A stretch of DNA of 24,969 nucleotides, taken from the NCBI RefSeq assembly GCF_000485595.1, contig NW_014577089.1, positions 62,440 through 87,408 of the forward strand. The letters run 5' to 3'. The position numbers and the translations under genes were made by a program. Positions 10,216 through 19,723 of the stretch are shown here, piece by piece. Position 1 is the first letter of the stretch. Every line of letters begins with the position of its first letter. The DNA is from Priapulus caudatus. Its lineage: Eukaryota; Priapulida; Priapulimorpha; Priapulimorphida; Priapulidae. The notes under the pieces were generated by a model. The model did not search any database, was not told the origin of the DNA, and saw nothing but the letters and a program-made list of their open reading frames with translations.

Positions 10216-12215
10216 ATACGTCCTACGTCGAAAACACAACATAGACGTCAATGCAGCAGATTCTGATTTTAATCGCGTGCCGGCAACGACGATCTCAGGC
10301 GTCTGAGTATAGTATCCCTGAGGGCTGCGCTCGGATCTTTTGATTCCCTCTCTCCTTCTACCTATCGCAGCATAGTCATCCACGCTTCCTTGTCCTAGCC
10401 CTATCTCTCATCACAGCATCATTGCAGCTCGCTCTCGCCCTTGATGCTCTCTCGCGCCACTCGCGCCTCTGCTACGTTCGCCGGGGCCTTCCGTCTCCGT
10501 TCCACACGCGGTCACGTCAATGCCGCCTCTTTTCTCCTGATCTTTCATCGGGGTCGAGCACACATGTGCACGGCCGCGTCATCGCCCAGTCGTAGGCGCC
10601 AACACTGGTTGCATCGGACAATGCCAGCCGTCAGCGAACAGGCGCCCAATAGCGAGGCTGGACTGCCAACGACCGCATCAGCGGTCACCGGTGCGCCACT
10701 GGTGCAAATTCGAGTCCAGCATCGGTACACGATTAGACACCGTGGCGCGGGGGTGCCGTGCTGATCACCTCCGACCCTTCTTCTTTTCTTCCAGCCCCCT
10801 CCCCGAGCCTGTTCGCTTGCACTCCCTAGCTGTCCTCCCAGCCGGTTCCAAGTTGAACACAGCGGATTGCGCGTGGCACGCCGATTCAACTATCCAGCGT
10901 CCGTGACACCTACCAGCAGGGTTTCTGCGGTTTAAATGTCAGCCCCGTCGTAGTTGACACGCGGGATCCGGCAATTCTGTAACTATCACGCGTTCGGGCA
11001 CAGCGGTATGTACGGGGGGGCCCTATCTCCACGTTCTAGCCATTCCCCCCGATCGTTTATCTGGGTAACTATGTATCATGCCCAGGCGTACGCTGCTACT
11101 ACTGCGGATTTTTCCCCTGTGGGGCGTCATGGACGTGCTCCTTCGGGGTATATTATCCCCAGCGTCTAGGTGGACAACACGACCATCCTACCCCTCCTCC
11201 ATCATGATTATCTGCCGGGACGACAATCGCCTCTTTCTACAAACGGTCCTCGCTCTGCCAGCTCGTCAAGCCCGAAAGAGAGATTTCATTAGACGCTCTC
11301 AACATACATATATATTCCTTTATTCGCCTGGCGGTATGATCCCTCCCTGTTCACGGTGCTTCGCCCCCTAAGGCCTATCGTCCGGCCCTACTCACGTCCG
11401 AATCGTCATGGACCAACTCAGTCTTTTCTCTTGCTGCATGGTTCCTTAGTTGACAACGGAGCGGGAATATGCTCCTCCCTTGCCCCAGTTGACAGTTTGG
11501 CAGAATGCGAGGGGCGGCTTTTGTCTTCTGTCATCATGTACCCCACGACGCCTCGGCGCAGGTAGAGACAATGTCGACAGTTCAGTCAACTGACATGCGG
11601 CGGCAGGGCGGCCTGGGCCTGTCGCGTGGTCGTGCCTTAGGTTGCCCACCGGCCTGCTCGGCGTTCCCGCCTGCTCCTTCGGTGATCTCACCCTCTATCT
11701 CGCTTCGCCTTATAATTTCGCCGCGGACACCGTACGCACGAATTCCGACTCGGAGCCGCGTCTAGTGCATGTCTTGCCTCAGTAACTGTGATTAATGAAG
11801 TGCTCTCCATCGGCTGTAGCGGCGCGGCTGCGAGAAAAAAACCGTCTTTGCAACTTCTCCCAAAGGTCCGCCTGTACTCGGATCGTAACCTTCTGTCGAG
11901 GACCTCGCCGGGTGTCGTCCGTCACTACCGCCGTACACTACTACCGTCGCCTGGCTGTGTTTGCCTAGCGGCGCTCCGCGTCGGCGTCCGCCTATGATCA
12001 AGTTCAACCGTCGTGCATTGCCTTCTCGTCGATTCGCTCAGCAAATGTGTGAACTATCGGCGTTTTACATTTAGTGCATTCCTGATGTGGTGGTCTCATT
12101 CATCTATCGACGACGCTTAGCTCTGATGAGCTGCCCAAAATGCTGCGCTATGAATTCGTACGTCTGCTTTGCACGTCGGCTGCACTCCGCCGCAGGAAAT
12201 ATTGAAGACAAGGAA
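10216..12215. other. Unassigned GC-richer interval of about 2 kb
   Basis: High-complexity, moderately GC-rich DNA with many short overlapping frames on both strands, the longest about 114 codons. None starts, ends or reads like a known protein. A coding origin broken by consensus indels cannot be excluded, since neighbouring duplicated blocks show many indels. Confidence 0.45.
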
Positions 12216-12218
12216 TTG

Positions 12219-12330
12219 GCTCTCTCTCTCTCTCTCTTCTCTCTGCTCTCTCCTCATCTCTCATCTATATACTATACTTATATTAGTATATATATATTAT
12301 AGTATTATATATATATATTATATCATAACT
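12219..12330. repeat. CT tract followed by TA-rich tract
   Basis: A CT microsatellite (about 12221-12260) passes into about 65 bp of TATA/ATTATA sequence. Confidence 0.8.
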
Positions 12331-12376
12331 ATATTACTCGCTGTATTTGCATCTCCACCGACGCGCGCCACTGCCG

Positions 12377-12535
12377 CTTTCTCTCTCTCTGCTCATTTTC
12401 TCTCTCTCTCATATATGCTACATATATAGAAAGAGAGAGAGGAGAGAAACGCAGAGAAGAGAGAGAGAGAGAGAGATGAGAGCGAATGAGAGAGAGACGA
12501 GACGAGAGAGAGAGAGAGGAGAGAAAGAGAGATGA
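12377..12535. repeat. CT tract / GA tract inverted pair
   Basis: Interrupted CT repeats (12380-12411) are followed by CATATATGCTACATATATAG and then interrupted GA repeats (12429-12535). The CT and GA halves are complementary and the AT centre is nearly palindromic, so this patch can fold back on itself. The GA half immediately precedes block B1, just as a GA array precedes block B2. Confidence 0.75.
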
Positions 12536-13185
12536 GATGCGTGTGTGAACGCGTATCGTTTGGGTGTAATCCACTCTTTCTTCTCCTTACTGTCTCCTCT
12601 TTTGGTGCCCGCGCCCAAGGCCTCTCTCTCTTCGCCTCTCTCTCTCTCTCGTCTCGCCTTCTCTCTGCTCTCTCTCTCTCTCGCTCTCTTCTCTCCTCTC
12701 TAATCCTCATCTCTACTCTCTCTTTCGTGGGTCTCTCTCCGTCCATCCCAAAATTCAACCATCTCCCTTCACACATCCTGTCGTCCTCGTTAACTCTGCT
12801 TGCAACCTTTGCTCCCTGCCTCACGAAACCCCTGTACAATGTTAAAGCAGTGATTATATTCAGATACCATCAATCGCTCAGTTTCACACGCCAGATTTCG
12901 TCCAACACCGCCCGATATAAAGACTGGTCCCAGCGGCCGACGCCCGGGCCTTTACGACACAGTCACGATCTCCCCTCTCGGCAGTGGATATCGAGGCCAA
13001 TGTATCACGGCTCAATCGACACTGACACACCACCACCTGATATTCGCCGCCCCGAGCACCTCCTACTCTTGGCTGTCCCGGCGCCGTTGACCGCGCTGAC
13101 GTGGACTGTCCGCAGCACTACTTCCATTTTCTCGCAACCGTCCTCCTGCGATCAGCTACGCAGCGTGATTCTACAATCTGCTTGA
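12532..13185 (+). other. Long ATG frame inside B1, probably not a gene
   Basis: An ATG frame of 217 codons covers most of B1. Its first 30 residues look like a secretory signal (a hydrophobic NPLFLLLTVSSF core, then GARAQG), and a Ser/Leu-rich stretch from the CT repeat follows. The rest is Ser-, Pro- and Thr-rich with no recognisable domain. The frame is not conserved in B2, where indels break it soon after the hydrophobic stretch. If B1 and B2 are the same locus, at least one sequence is wrong. I regard coding as unlikely. Confidence 0.12.
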
Positions 13186-13506
13186 ATGGTCGCGATAGGC
13201 ATTGCACGAAGCCGTTCGTAGCAAATCCGGTCGTCCATGCTGTCACTCACAGTTTCACACGTATGTCCAAACACCTCTCTAAAACCTGGCGCGCGATTGC
13301 TACCATTCACGCGATGTAAAGCACGTAGTGCGGCAAGACCCCAGTGCAGTCGGCCACGTCTGTCTTCCTATACCTCTTCACCCTCGTACAGGTAGTTCGA
13401 GCAGAAGAGTAGCACCCGCCGCCATCAACGCCCCCGCTCCAAATATCATCGTAATTCATACTACATCTTACTAGCGTAAACACGCCTTTCACAAGTTCTC
13501 CATTGT
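12536..13506 (+). repeat. Duplicated block B, copy 1 (B1)
   Basis: Direct copy of 13961-14719. Shared landmarks in order are TGTGTGAACGCGTATC, CTTTCTTCTCCTTACTGTC, GGGTCTCTCTCCGTCC, GCCCGGGCCTTTACGAC, TGAATGGTC, AAGACCCCAGTGCAG and ACGCCTTTCACAAGT. B1 is longer by many small insertions, and the copies differ mainly by indels. B1 stops at the N run. Confidence 0.88.
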
Positions 13507-13531
13507 NNNNNNNNNNNNNNNNNNNNNNNNN
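13507..13531. other. Assembly gap (25 N)
   Basis: Exactly 25 undefined bases, which looks like a placeholder rather than a measured gap. The left flank is the end of B1, and the same block reappears on the right side as B2. Confidence 0.98.
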
Positions 13532-13665
13532 ACAGTTACTTGCCATGTCTGGCTCCTTTGCGTCCGCCCGCGCTTGCTATCTCACGGACACTTGCTTTCT
13601 TTCCCTTATAAATAACATATATATATATTTCTCTCTCTCCAATCCTCTCTCTCTTCCTCTGTATA

Positions 13666-13868
13666 CCAAATATGCTTGCGAAAAGTTGATATGATGAGCC
13701 TTGTGAAAGGCATTTACCTATAACTGTATATGATTACGATGATATGGAGCTGCTGCGTATGGGCGCGGTGCCTCCGCTTCTCTCTTACTGCTACCTACAG
13801 AAGGTATACACAGACGTGCGACCTGCACTGGTGTCTTGCCAGCACCTACGTGATTAACATCGCGCAGG

Positions 13869-13869
<1 letters not shown>
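13666..13869 (-). repeat. Inverted repeat, left arm (204 bp)
   Basis: This segment is the reverse complement of 14517-14719 at roughly 97% identity by eye: a handful of substitutions and one 2-base indel. It begins CCAAATATGCTTGCG and ends ACATCGCGCAGGT. It is much closer to its inverted partner than B1 is to B2. Confidence 0.93.

Positions 13870-13960
<91 letters not shown>
13870..13960. repeat. TA then perfect GA microsatellite
   Basis: About 10 bases of TA alternation are followed by 81 bp of uninterrupted GA (13880-13960). It lies between the left inverted arm and block B2. Confidence 0.97.
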
Positions 13961-13962
<2 letters not shown>

Positions 13963-14719
13963 CGTGTGTGAACGCGTATCCGTTGGTGTGTAACCCACTC
14001 TTTCTTCTCCTTACTGTCTCCTCTTTTGCCGCGCCAACCTCTCTCTCTCTCGCTCTCTCTCTCTGTGGGTCTCTCTCCGTCCCACCCATATTCACCATCT
14101 CCTTCACACTTCCTTCGTCCTGTTAACTCTCGCTTTCAACTATCTCTCGCTCACGAAACCCGTACAATGTAAAGCAGTGATATACGATACATCACGCAGT
14201 TTCACACGAACACCGCCGATATAAAACTGGTCCCGCGGCCGTACGCCCGGGCCTTTACGACACAGTACGACCCTCGGCAGTGGTAATGGCCAGTGATCAC
14301 GAGCTAACGACACGCACACACACCTGTATCGCCGCGGAGCACCTGCAATACCTGCGCGCGTGCGGACGTGGATGTCGCACAACCCTTTCATCGCACCGCC
14401 CGATCAGCTACAGGCGTGTTTACATCTGCATGAATGGTCTCGAACATTGCCAGCCGTTCTAGAATGCCGTCGTCATGTGTCACTCACAGTTCACAGTATG
14501 CAAACACCCTCTTCAAACCTGCGCGATGTTAATCACGTAGGTGCTGGCAAGACCCCAGTGCAGGTCGCACGTCTGTATACCTTCTGTAGGTAGCAGTAAG
14601 AGAGAAGAGGTAGGCACCGCGCCCATACGCAGCAGCTCCATATCATCGTAATCATATACAGTTATAGGTAAACGCCTTTCACAAGTCTCATCATATCAAC
14701 TTTTCGCAAGCATATTTGG
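13961..14719 (+). repeat. Duplicated block B, copy 2 (B2)
   Basis: Second direct copy of block B. Its final 203 bp (14517-14719) is the right arm of the inverted repeat described at 13666-13869. Beyond 14719 the sequence is single copy. Confidence 0.88.
14517..14719 (+). repeat. Inverted repeat, right arm (203 bp)
   Basis: Begins ACCTGCGCGATGTTAATC and ends GCAAGCATATTTGG. It pairs with 13666-13869 across an internal span of 647 bp. A third, more divergent copy in direct orientation is the end of B1 (about 13310-13500). Confidence 0.93.
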
Positions 14720-15446
14720 GGGGAAAAGCTAAGGACGAAGTAGTCAGAGAATTCTGCAATCAAGTGTAAATGAGATACGCACTTCTATTAACTGTTATTC
14801 CCGGTTTATATTCCGGTGAGTGTAATTCATCGTTCACATTCATAATTCGTATCATATATTCACTGAATACAATTATTCACAGAACAGTAAAGGTTTACAG
14901 CTAGCTAACAGAACAGCTAAGACGTTTAAAATAGAATCAGGGGTTAATAATGTCATTATTAACCCCTGACAGCATGTAACTAATTAATCTCATTTCAATG
15001 AGTCATAATCATTAAATGTCCTTGACCGGTGAACACGGATAAAACCTATGATAAGTATCTGCAGTTCACAACTCACACGATCATATAAATTACCTCCCTG
15101 AAATTTAATACTGAATCGTTAAAACCAGATATAACACGTCAAATGAAGGCGAAAATGGAGGTATAGCTACCACCGCATTGAACGAAGAGAAGTAGGTAAC
15201 CTAACACCGGATTAAAAGAAACGAACTTGCATGCATCACACCCCCTGCCTAGGAACTATTACACCATTAATACGGTTATGCCACGCACTAATCAGCTTCG
15301 GCTCACACAATAAGTTCAGTCTGCCATCAAATTAATTAATCACAAAGCATTACCCGGAACCGTATACATTCACAATACAATACCTGCGGAGCGTATTATC
15401 CTAATCACGTTCTTCGGGTATATCCACCTAATGCTGTCACAGCGCG
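14720..15446. other. AT-rich single-copy interval
   Basis: High-complexity, AT-rich DNA with few spurious frames and no sign of the indel noise seen upstream. The only structure found is the palindrome at 14937-14969. Confidence 0.5.
14937..14969. repeat. Perfect 16-bp palindrome with 1-base centre
   Basis: TCAGGGGTTAATAATG is followed by a single T and then its exact reverse complement. All 16 pairs match. It could be a cruciform, a dimer-binding site, or the fused ends of an excised or minimal TIR element. Confidence 0.95.
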
Positions 15447-15480
15447 CGCGCACACACACACATACATACACACACACACA
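15447..15480. repeat. CG/CA microsatellite
   Basis: CGCGCGCG passes into CACACACA with two CATA interruptions. Confidence 0.9.
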
Positions 15481-15543
15481 GGAGTGCGACACACAGCACA
15501 CGGTCAGGTAGAATGTAGCGAGTTAGTTATAGCGGCGGCCAAC

Positions 15544-15864
15544 ATGCTGCGGGCGGCGCTGCGTGCCTGCTGCCAGCGAAACCAACGACGCGAGTGCACA
15601 GAAGCAGCTCAGCTGCTGGTTCACTATACAATGCGCCGTCATGCGCTGTCGAACCATTATAAAGATATACATCAGCAACTGTCTAAAAAGCCGGACCCCC
15701 ATGTGTGCCTCGGCAGTGAACGGGGTATGCTCATACATATAGCTAGGCTAGTCCTTCCTGCAGGCCTATCTCGCAGGCACCGCGGTCACGACTACCCTAA
15801 TGAAAATAGAAACATCGCACGCCGGAGAAGCCACAGACACTTGGAGCGTTTCAATAAAATCTAA
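15544..15864 (+). other. Candidate frame ending inside MITE 1 (unidentified)
   Basis: An ATG frame of 106 codons; the open stretch itself extends upstream to at least 15484. It is rich in Arg, His and Ala, with four Cys and no recognisable domain. The last eight or nine codons and the TAA lie inside the left end of the MITE that starts at 15833. Codon use is mixed and not repeat-driven, so an exon is possible, but an insertion-created stop is equally consistent. Confidence 0.15.
15825..15832. repeat. Target-site duplication, left of MITE 1
   Basis: GAGAAGCC, matching GGGAAGCC at 16193-16200 at seven of eight positions. Confidence 0.55.
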
Positions 15865-16192
15865 TGCTAAATAAATACGAAATCTATTTCCTACCAAAAA
15901 AATAAATATAATGCTAAATAAATACGAAATCTATTTCCTACCAAAGTCTTATTGTTTCTCTACTCTCTTTCGCCTATTATTGCCGACAATTTCATGTAAA
16001 TGCCGTGCAAATGCTCCTCTGCAACACATATGTATACCGCGCGCGCGCTGCCGCACACTGACACATATATATAGTGGAAATTATCGGCAATAATAGGCGA
16101 AAGAGAGTAGCGAAACATGAAGACTTTGGTAGTAAATAGATTTCGTATTTATTTAGCATTAGATTTTATTGAAACGCTCCAAGTGCCTCTGG
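15833..16192. mobile_element. MITE 1, long terminal inverted repeats, hAT-like
   Basis: The two ends are inverted copies of each other for roughly 105-110 bp after allowing for one internal tandem duplication. The termini resemble CAGAGGCACTTGGAGCG and continue TTTCAATAAAAT, then AATGCTAAATAAATACG, GAAATCTATTTCCTACC and CTCTCTTTCGCCTATTATTG. The core is short (CGCGCGCGCGCTGCC, CACACTGACACATATATATAG) and encodes nothing. The 8-bp near-identical flanks and CAG-type terminus fit hAT-derived MITEs; P or Merlin ancestry is not excluded. A second copy lies at 18380-18690. Confidence 0.85.
15861..15946. repeat. Tandem duplication inside the MITE 1 left TIR
   Basis: The 36-base segment from AATGCTAAATAAATACG to CTATTTCCTACCAAA occurs twice, separated by about 11 bases. 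The right TIR and both TIRs of MITE 2 carry it once, so this is a duplication private to this arm. Confidence 0.9.
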
Positions 16193-16200
16193 GGGAAGCC
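16193..16200. repeat. Target-site duplication, right of MITE 1
   Basis: GGGAAGCC, the partner of 15825-15832. Confidence 0.55.
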
Positions 16201-16448
16201 GTGAAACTTGACTACAGACGGCGGTCGCATTAATTAAGTCTTGTTCACATCACAGATGATGATACCTGACTACTACGGCGCGATGATATTCGGCGACCAA
16301 GTCATTTATATCCAACTTGAAACTGCAACGATGGTGTTAGTGGCGCCATACGCACTTATAACCGGATAGAAGAGAACGGAGAGACTATGCTTATTGCACT
16401 GGAACCCACGACTGCTAATTATGCGGGTATTCCTATGTGTTTTTTTGT

Positions 16449-16690
16449 TATACGCGGATATTTCACCCTGCTTAAGTTTATTATATAGGTATTTCAACAT
16501 GGTTAGGGTTATTATACGTGTCCAATCCAACCTGGTTCGGTTTAATAAACGTGGGTAATCCAACCTGCTCAGGTTTAATATACGTGAGTAACTCAACCTG
16601 GTTATGTTTATTATACGCGGGTAACCCGATCTGGTTAGGTTTGCTATACGCGGGTTTTCTAACCTTGTTAAGTTTATTATATAGGTAATC
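16449..16690. repeat. 33-bp minisatellite, seven units
   Basis: Using the TATACG/TATATAG word as the unit start, successive starts fall at 16449, 16482, 16513, 16546, 16579, 16612, 16645 and 16678, so the period is 33 bp except for one 31-bp unit. The consensus contains AACCTGGTTAGGTTTA and TATACGTGGGTAA. The flanks (16201-16448 and after 16690) are not part of the array. Confidence 0.93.
16488..16680 (-). other. Open frame of degenerate 11-residue repeats over the minisatellite
   Basis: Because 33 is a multiple of three, the minus strand reads as an 11-residue repeat resembling TYIKPNQVGLP. Six units stay open until the 31-bp unit shifts the frame into a stop. Variation between units is partly conservative (Tyr/Phe, Val/Ile, Thr/Ala). 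There is no ATG; the frame runs upstream to a TAA near 16740. The other minus-strand frame is also open, which argues that the openness comes from base composition rather than selection. Confidence 0.15.
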
Positions 16691-16933
16691 TATAAAGACA
16701 CAACCGTAAGTGAATTCATGTAAGAGCCACCTTATCAGACCTTATGCATTTAGTTTCCCTTGTTCCATGGCAGCCAGTTTTTTTTACCAATTTATGATCA
16801 ATAACAAGATGGCAGCCACATATAATGACTTCAAAACACGCTAATTAACTTGCCAAAATGTAACGATCCCTCGAAGCCAATCGTTAATGCTTATAAACGC
16901 TACAATATTTGCACGACATAATATATAGCACGG

Positions 16934-16971
<38 letters not shown>

Positions 16972-17500
16972 GCGCTACACACATACACACACTCATGCTA
17001 ATTACATCCCGTTTTCTATTGACGCATGGCGCTACATGTTAGCATAATATAGAAACGCAACGGTGGCAATAACTTCTCGGCTATAATAAGGTGTGTTTAG
17101 AAGGGGTATAGGCACCTCGTCGCTTTGCTTCCCGACAGTCGGCTCGCTCGCTGCTCCCACACGACATCGGTGTACAGACACTGTCGGTGCTACTACTACT
17201 AGATGTGCGGTTGGCACCGCGCCGCACGACCTACCGGCACCACTTCACCACCCAGCACCGCGCGTTAACTCGATTGCACCGTCACCAGTCGCAGCACTCA
17301 GCTCACAGCTAGACGAACACATTGCGAATGTTCAGGTCGAACCACCGTCGCACGCACTGAGGTGTGTTCACGTTAGCGTCTGATGTCTTCCAGGGTGAAC
17401 GCTGATTGACGACTGCACCTGCCGCGTGTACGCTAAAATCACGTCGACATCTCACCCTCCGCGTAAAGTGTTATTGTAGGGAAAACTGTCTGCTCTCACA
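16691..17500. other. Unassigned interval with TA microsatellite
   Basis: Contains a TA dinucleotide run at 16937-16970 and two ATGGCAGCCA words (about 16767 and 16810). A plus-strand frame at about 17093-17383 is Pro/Ala/His-rich and starts only at GTG; no domain was recognised. Confidence 0.45.
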
Positions 17501-17526
17501 TACACACACACACACACACAACACGC
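17501..17526. repeat. CA microsatellite
   Basis: About ten CA units ending in ACACG. Confidence 0.9.
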
Positions 17527-18371
17527 AGCTCCCGTCGCGCTCGTCGGCACGGTAACAGTGGCAAGAACCAGTCAGGGTCACAGACAAGCAAAGGTGCGAC
17601 GATTTAGCGCGAAAGCTGAGTAGACTTCGCGTAACAGGAGCCGTCCTCGGCGGACCAGCACGCGAAAATCACACTAGCGCGGCCTTACACATGCAGGTAG
17701 TACAACACGAGGTTACAACGCACCTGGGAATAAACATATATATAATCCAAGGGTCTCGGCGAGGATTTCGCACGCGAGGGCGGGCGGAGCCACTCACACT
17801 AGCTGCACGGTTCTAGATCTGCCTAATGACATAATGTGTGCAGCGACTTTTGTTCGGCAATATCTGATCGATCCGGAGCACATGGCGTGGCTCAGCATAC
17901 ACGCGTGCCTCCATTGTTTACCCCTGGGGCCCTCGAGCAATGCCCGCCGAGCACTCTTATTTTCTGCTTTGTTTTGCTGGGGCTCGCGACGTCCTACTCC
18001 ACACCGTGGAGTTTCTCACGGAAATGACGCTTAATGTACACGTCACATGCGCGTAGCTGGGCCGCCGATATTATCCACCCATTGCTAGGACGACACCACG
18101 GGCGAACACAAACAACGAATAATAATTACAAGCACCGTGCGGCGGCACACTTCACTATTCCACTATCTGTTGTTCATAGCGAGAGTACAGCGAGTGGTAT
18201 AGGAAGCGAGCATTAAACACATTGACATGACAAGCAGACTAATTAGTAAGCATCACGGCGAGAGAATAATTGAGGCGTGTCAGGCGCACATTGTTTTAGA
18301 CGCCTCGCCAATAACCGGTCAGTAGCATCATCCGCAGGGCCGCGTCCAACACAACACAGCCGACTCAACCC
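17527..18371. other. Unassigned interval
   Basis: High-complexity DNA between the minisatellite region and MITE 2. Only short overlapping frames of about 60 codons; no RNA gene or repeat seen. Confidence 0.5.
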
Positions 18372-18379
18372 CGCTATCC
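18372..18379. repeat. Target-site duplication, left of MITE 2
   Basis: CGCTATCC, matching CGCTATCT at 18691-18698 at seven of eight positions. Confidence 0.6.
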
Positions 18380-18690
18380 AACAGGCACTTGGAGTGTTTC
18401 AATAAAATATAATGCTAAATAAATACGAAATCTATTTCCTACCAAAGTCTTAATGTTTCTCTACTCTCTTTCGCCTATTATTGCCGACAATTCCCTGTAA
18501 ATGCCGTGCAAATGCTCCTCTGCAACACACATGTATACCGCGCGCGCGCTGCCGCACACTGACACATATATATAGAGTGTGACTCTATATAATAGGCGAA
18601 ATAACGTAGAGAAACATTAAGACTTTTGTAGGAAATAGATTTCGTATTTATTTAGCATTATATTTTATTGAAACGCTCCAAGTCCCTGTG
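18380..18690. mobile_element. MITE 2, second copy of the same family
   Basis: Same family as 15833-16192 in the same orientation: the left TIR, the CGCGCGCGCGCTGCC core and the outer right TIR are closely similar. It has a single copy of the AATGCTAAATAAATACG segment. The inner part of the right TIR has been replaced by a small foldback at 18569-18591. The 8-bp near-identical flanks support transposition rather than segmental duplication. Confidence 0.85.
18569..18591. repeat. Foldback inside the MITE 2 right arm
   Basis: TATATAGAGT, three bases (GTG), then ACTCTATATA, an exact 10-bp inverted repeat. The matching place in MITE 1 instead reads TAGTGGAAATTATCGGC. Confidence 0.9.
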
Positions 18691-18698
18691 CGCTATCT
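18691..18698. repeat. Target-site duplication, right of MITE 2
   Basis: CGCTATCT, the partner of 18372-18379. Confidence 0.6.
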
Positions 18699-19010
18699 AT
18701 AGGGGAAGATGCATCCAGATACTGCTATATGCGACTCACTGACCACTACACGATGTACGAATAATAACAGCACTAATAACGCTGTCAGACAATTATAGCA
18801 CACGTCCCGCTAATACCGTGTCATGAACGTACTAATACCTATCATGCCTACTCGTATGTATGATCACGCTGATATCATTATACATATAGGATCAGGCTAA
18901 TCACACATCAGCACGCAAGTTACGACTAGAAGATGCTTGTATATCTATGCTACCATGTGATCACTGAGCAACAGTTTAACGAACAGCATATAAGCGAAGG
19001 CCAGTGGGAA
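18699..19010. other. Unassigned interval
   Basis: AT-rich high-complexity DNA between MITE 2 and the macrosatellite; no structure seen. Confidence 0.5.
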
Positions 19011-19271
19011 GCGAGAACGCGCACGCACGCACACACGCGCACTCACACACGCACACGCACACGCACACGCACACGCAACGACGCACACGCACACGCACCG
19101 CACACGCACACGCACACCACACGCACACGCACACGCAACACGCACAGCACAACACACACACACACACACATTCTATCAACGTCAACTGGCGCGGTGAAAT
19201 GAAAGTAAATCGCTCACAGCAACGCACAGCACGCACACGCACGGCAAACAACGCAGCACACCGCACGCACA

Positions 19272-19303
<32 letters not shown>

Positions 19304-19636
19304 AACACACACTCACTAGCACACGCACAGCACATCGCTACGCGCAACGCGCAAAGCGCACGCGCACACACAACACACACACCACATTTATCCAACGTCA
19401 ACTTGCGCGGAGTGAATGGAAAGTAATCGCTCTCAGTCACCACGCACGCACGCACCACACGAACACGCACACGCACACGCCACACGCCACGGCAACACGC
19501 ACCGCACACAGCACAGCACACGCACCACACCACACATTTATCACGTCAACTGCGCGTTGGTTTTGTAATGGAAGTATCCGCTCATCAGTCACACGCAGCG
19601 CACCGCACGCGACAGCACGCACGCACGCAGCACGCA

Positions 19637-19670
<34 letters not shown>

Positions 19671-19683
19671 CAACACACACACA

Positions 19684-19723
<40 letters not shown>

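Noticed and set aside
16449-16690. Telomere-like GGTTAGGTT words
   Set aside because: They are part of the 33-bp unit and never occur as a tandem TTAGG or TTAGGG run.
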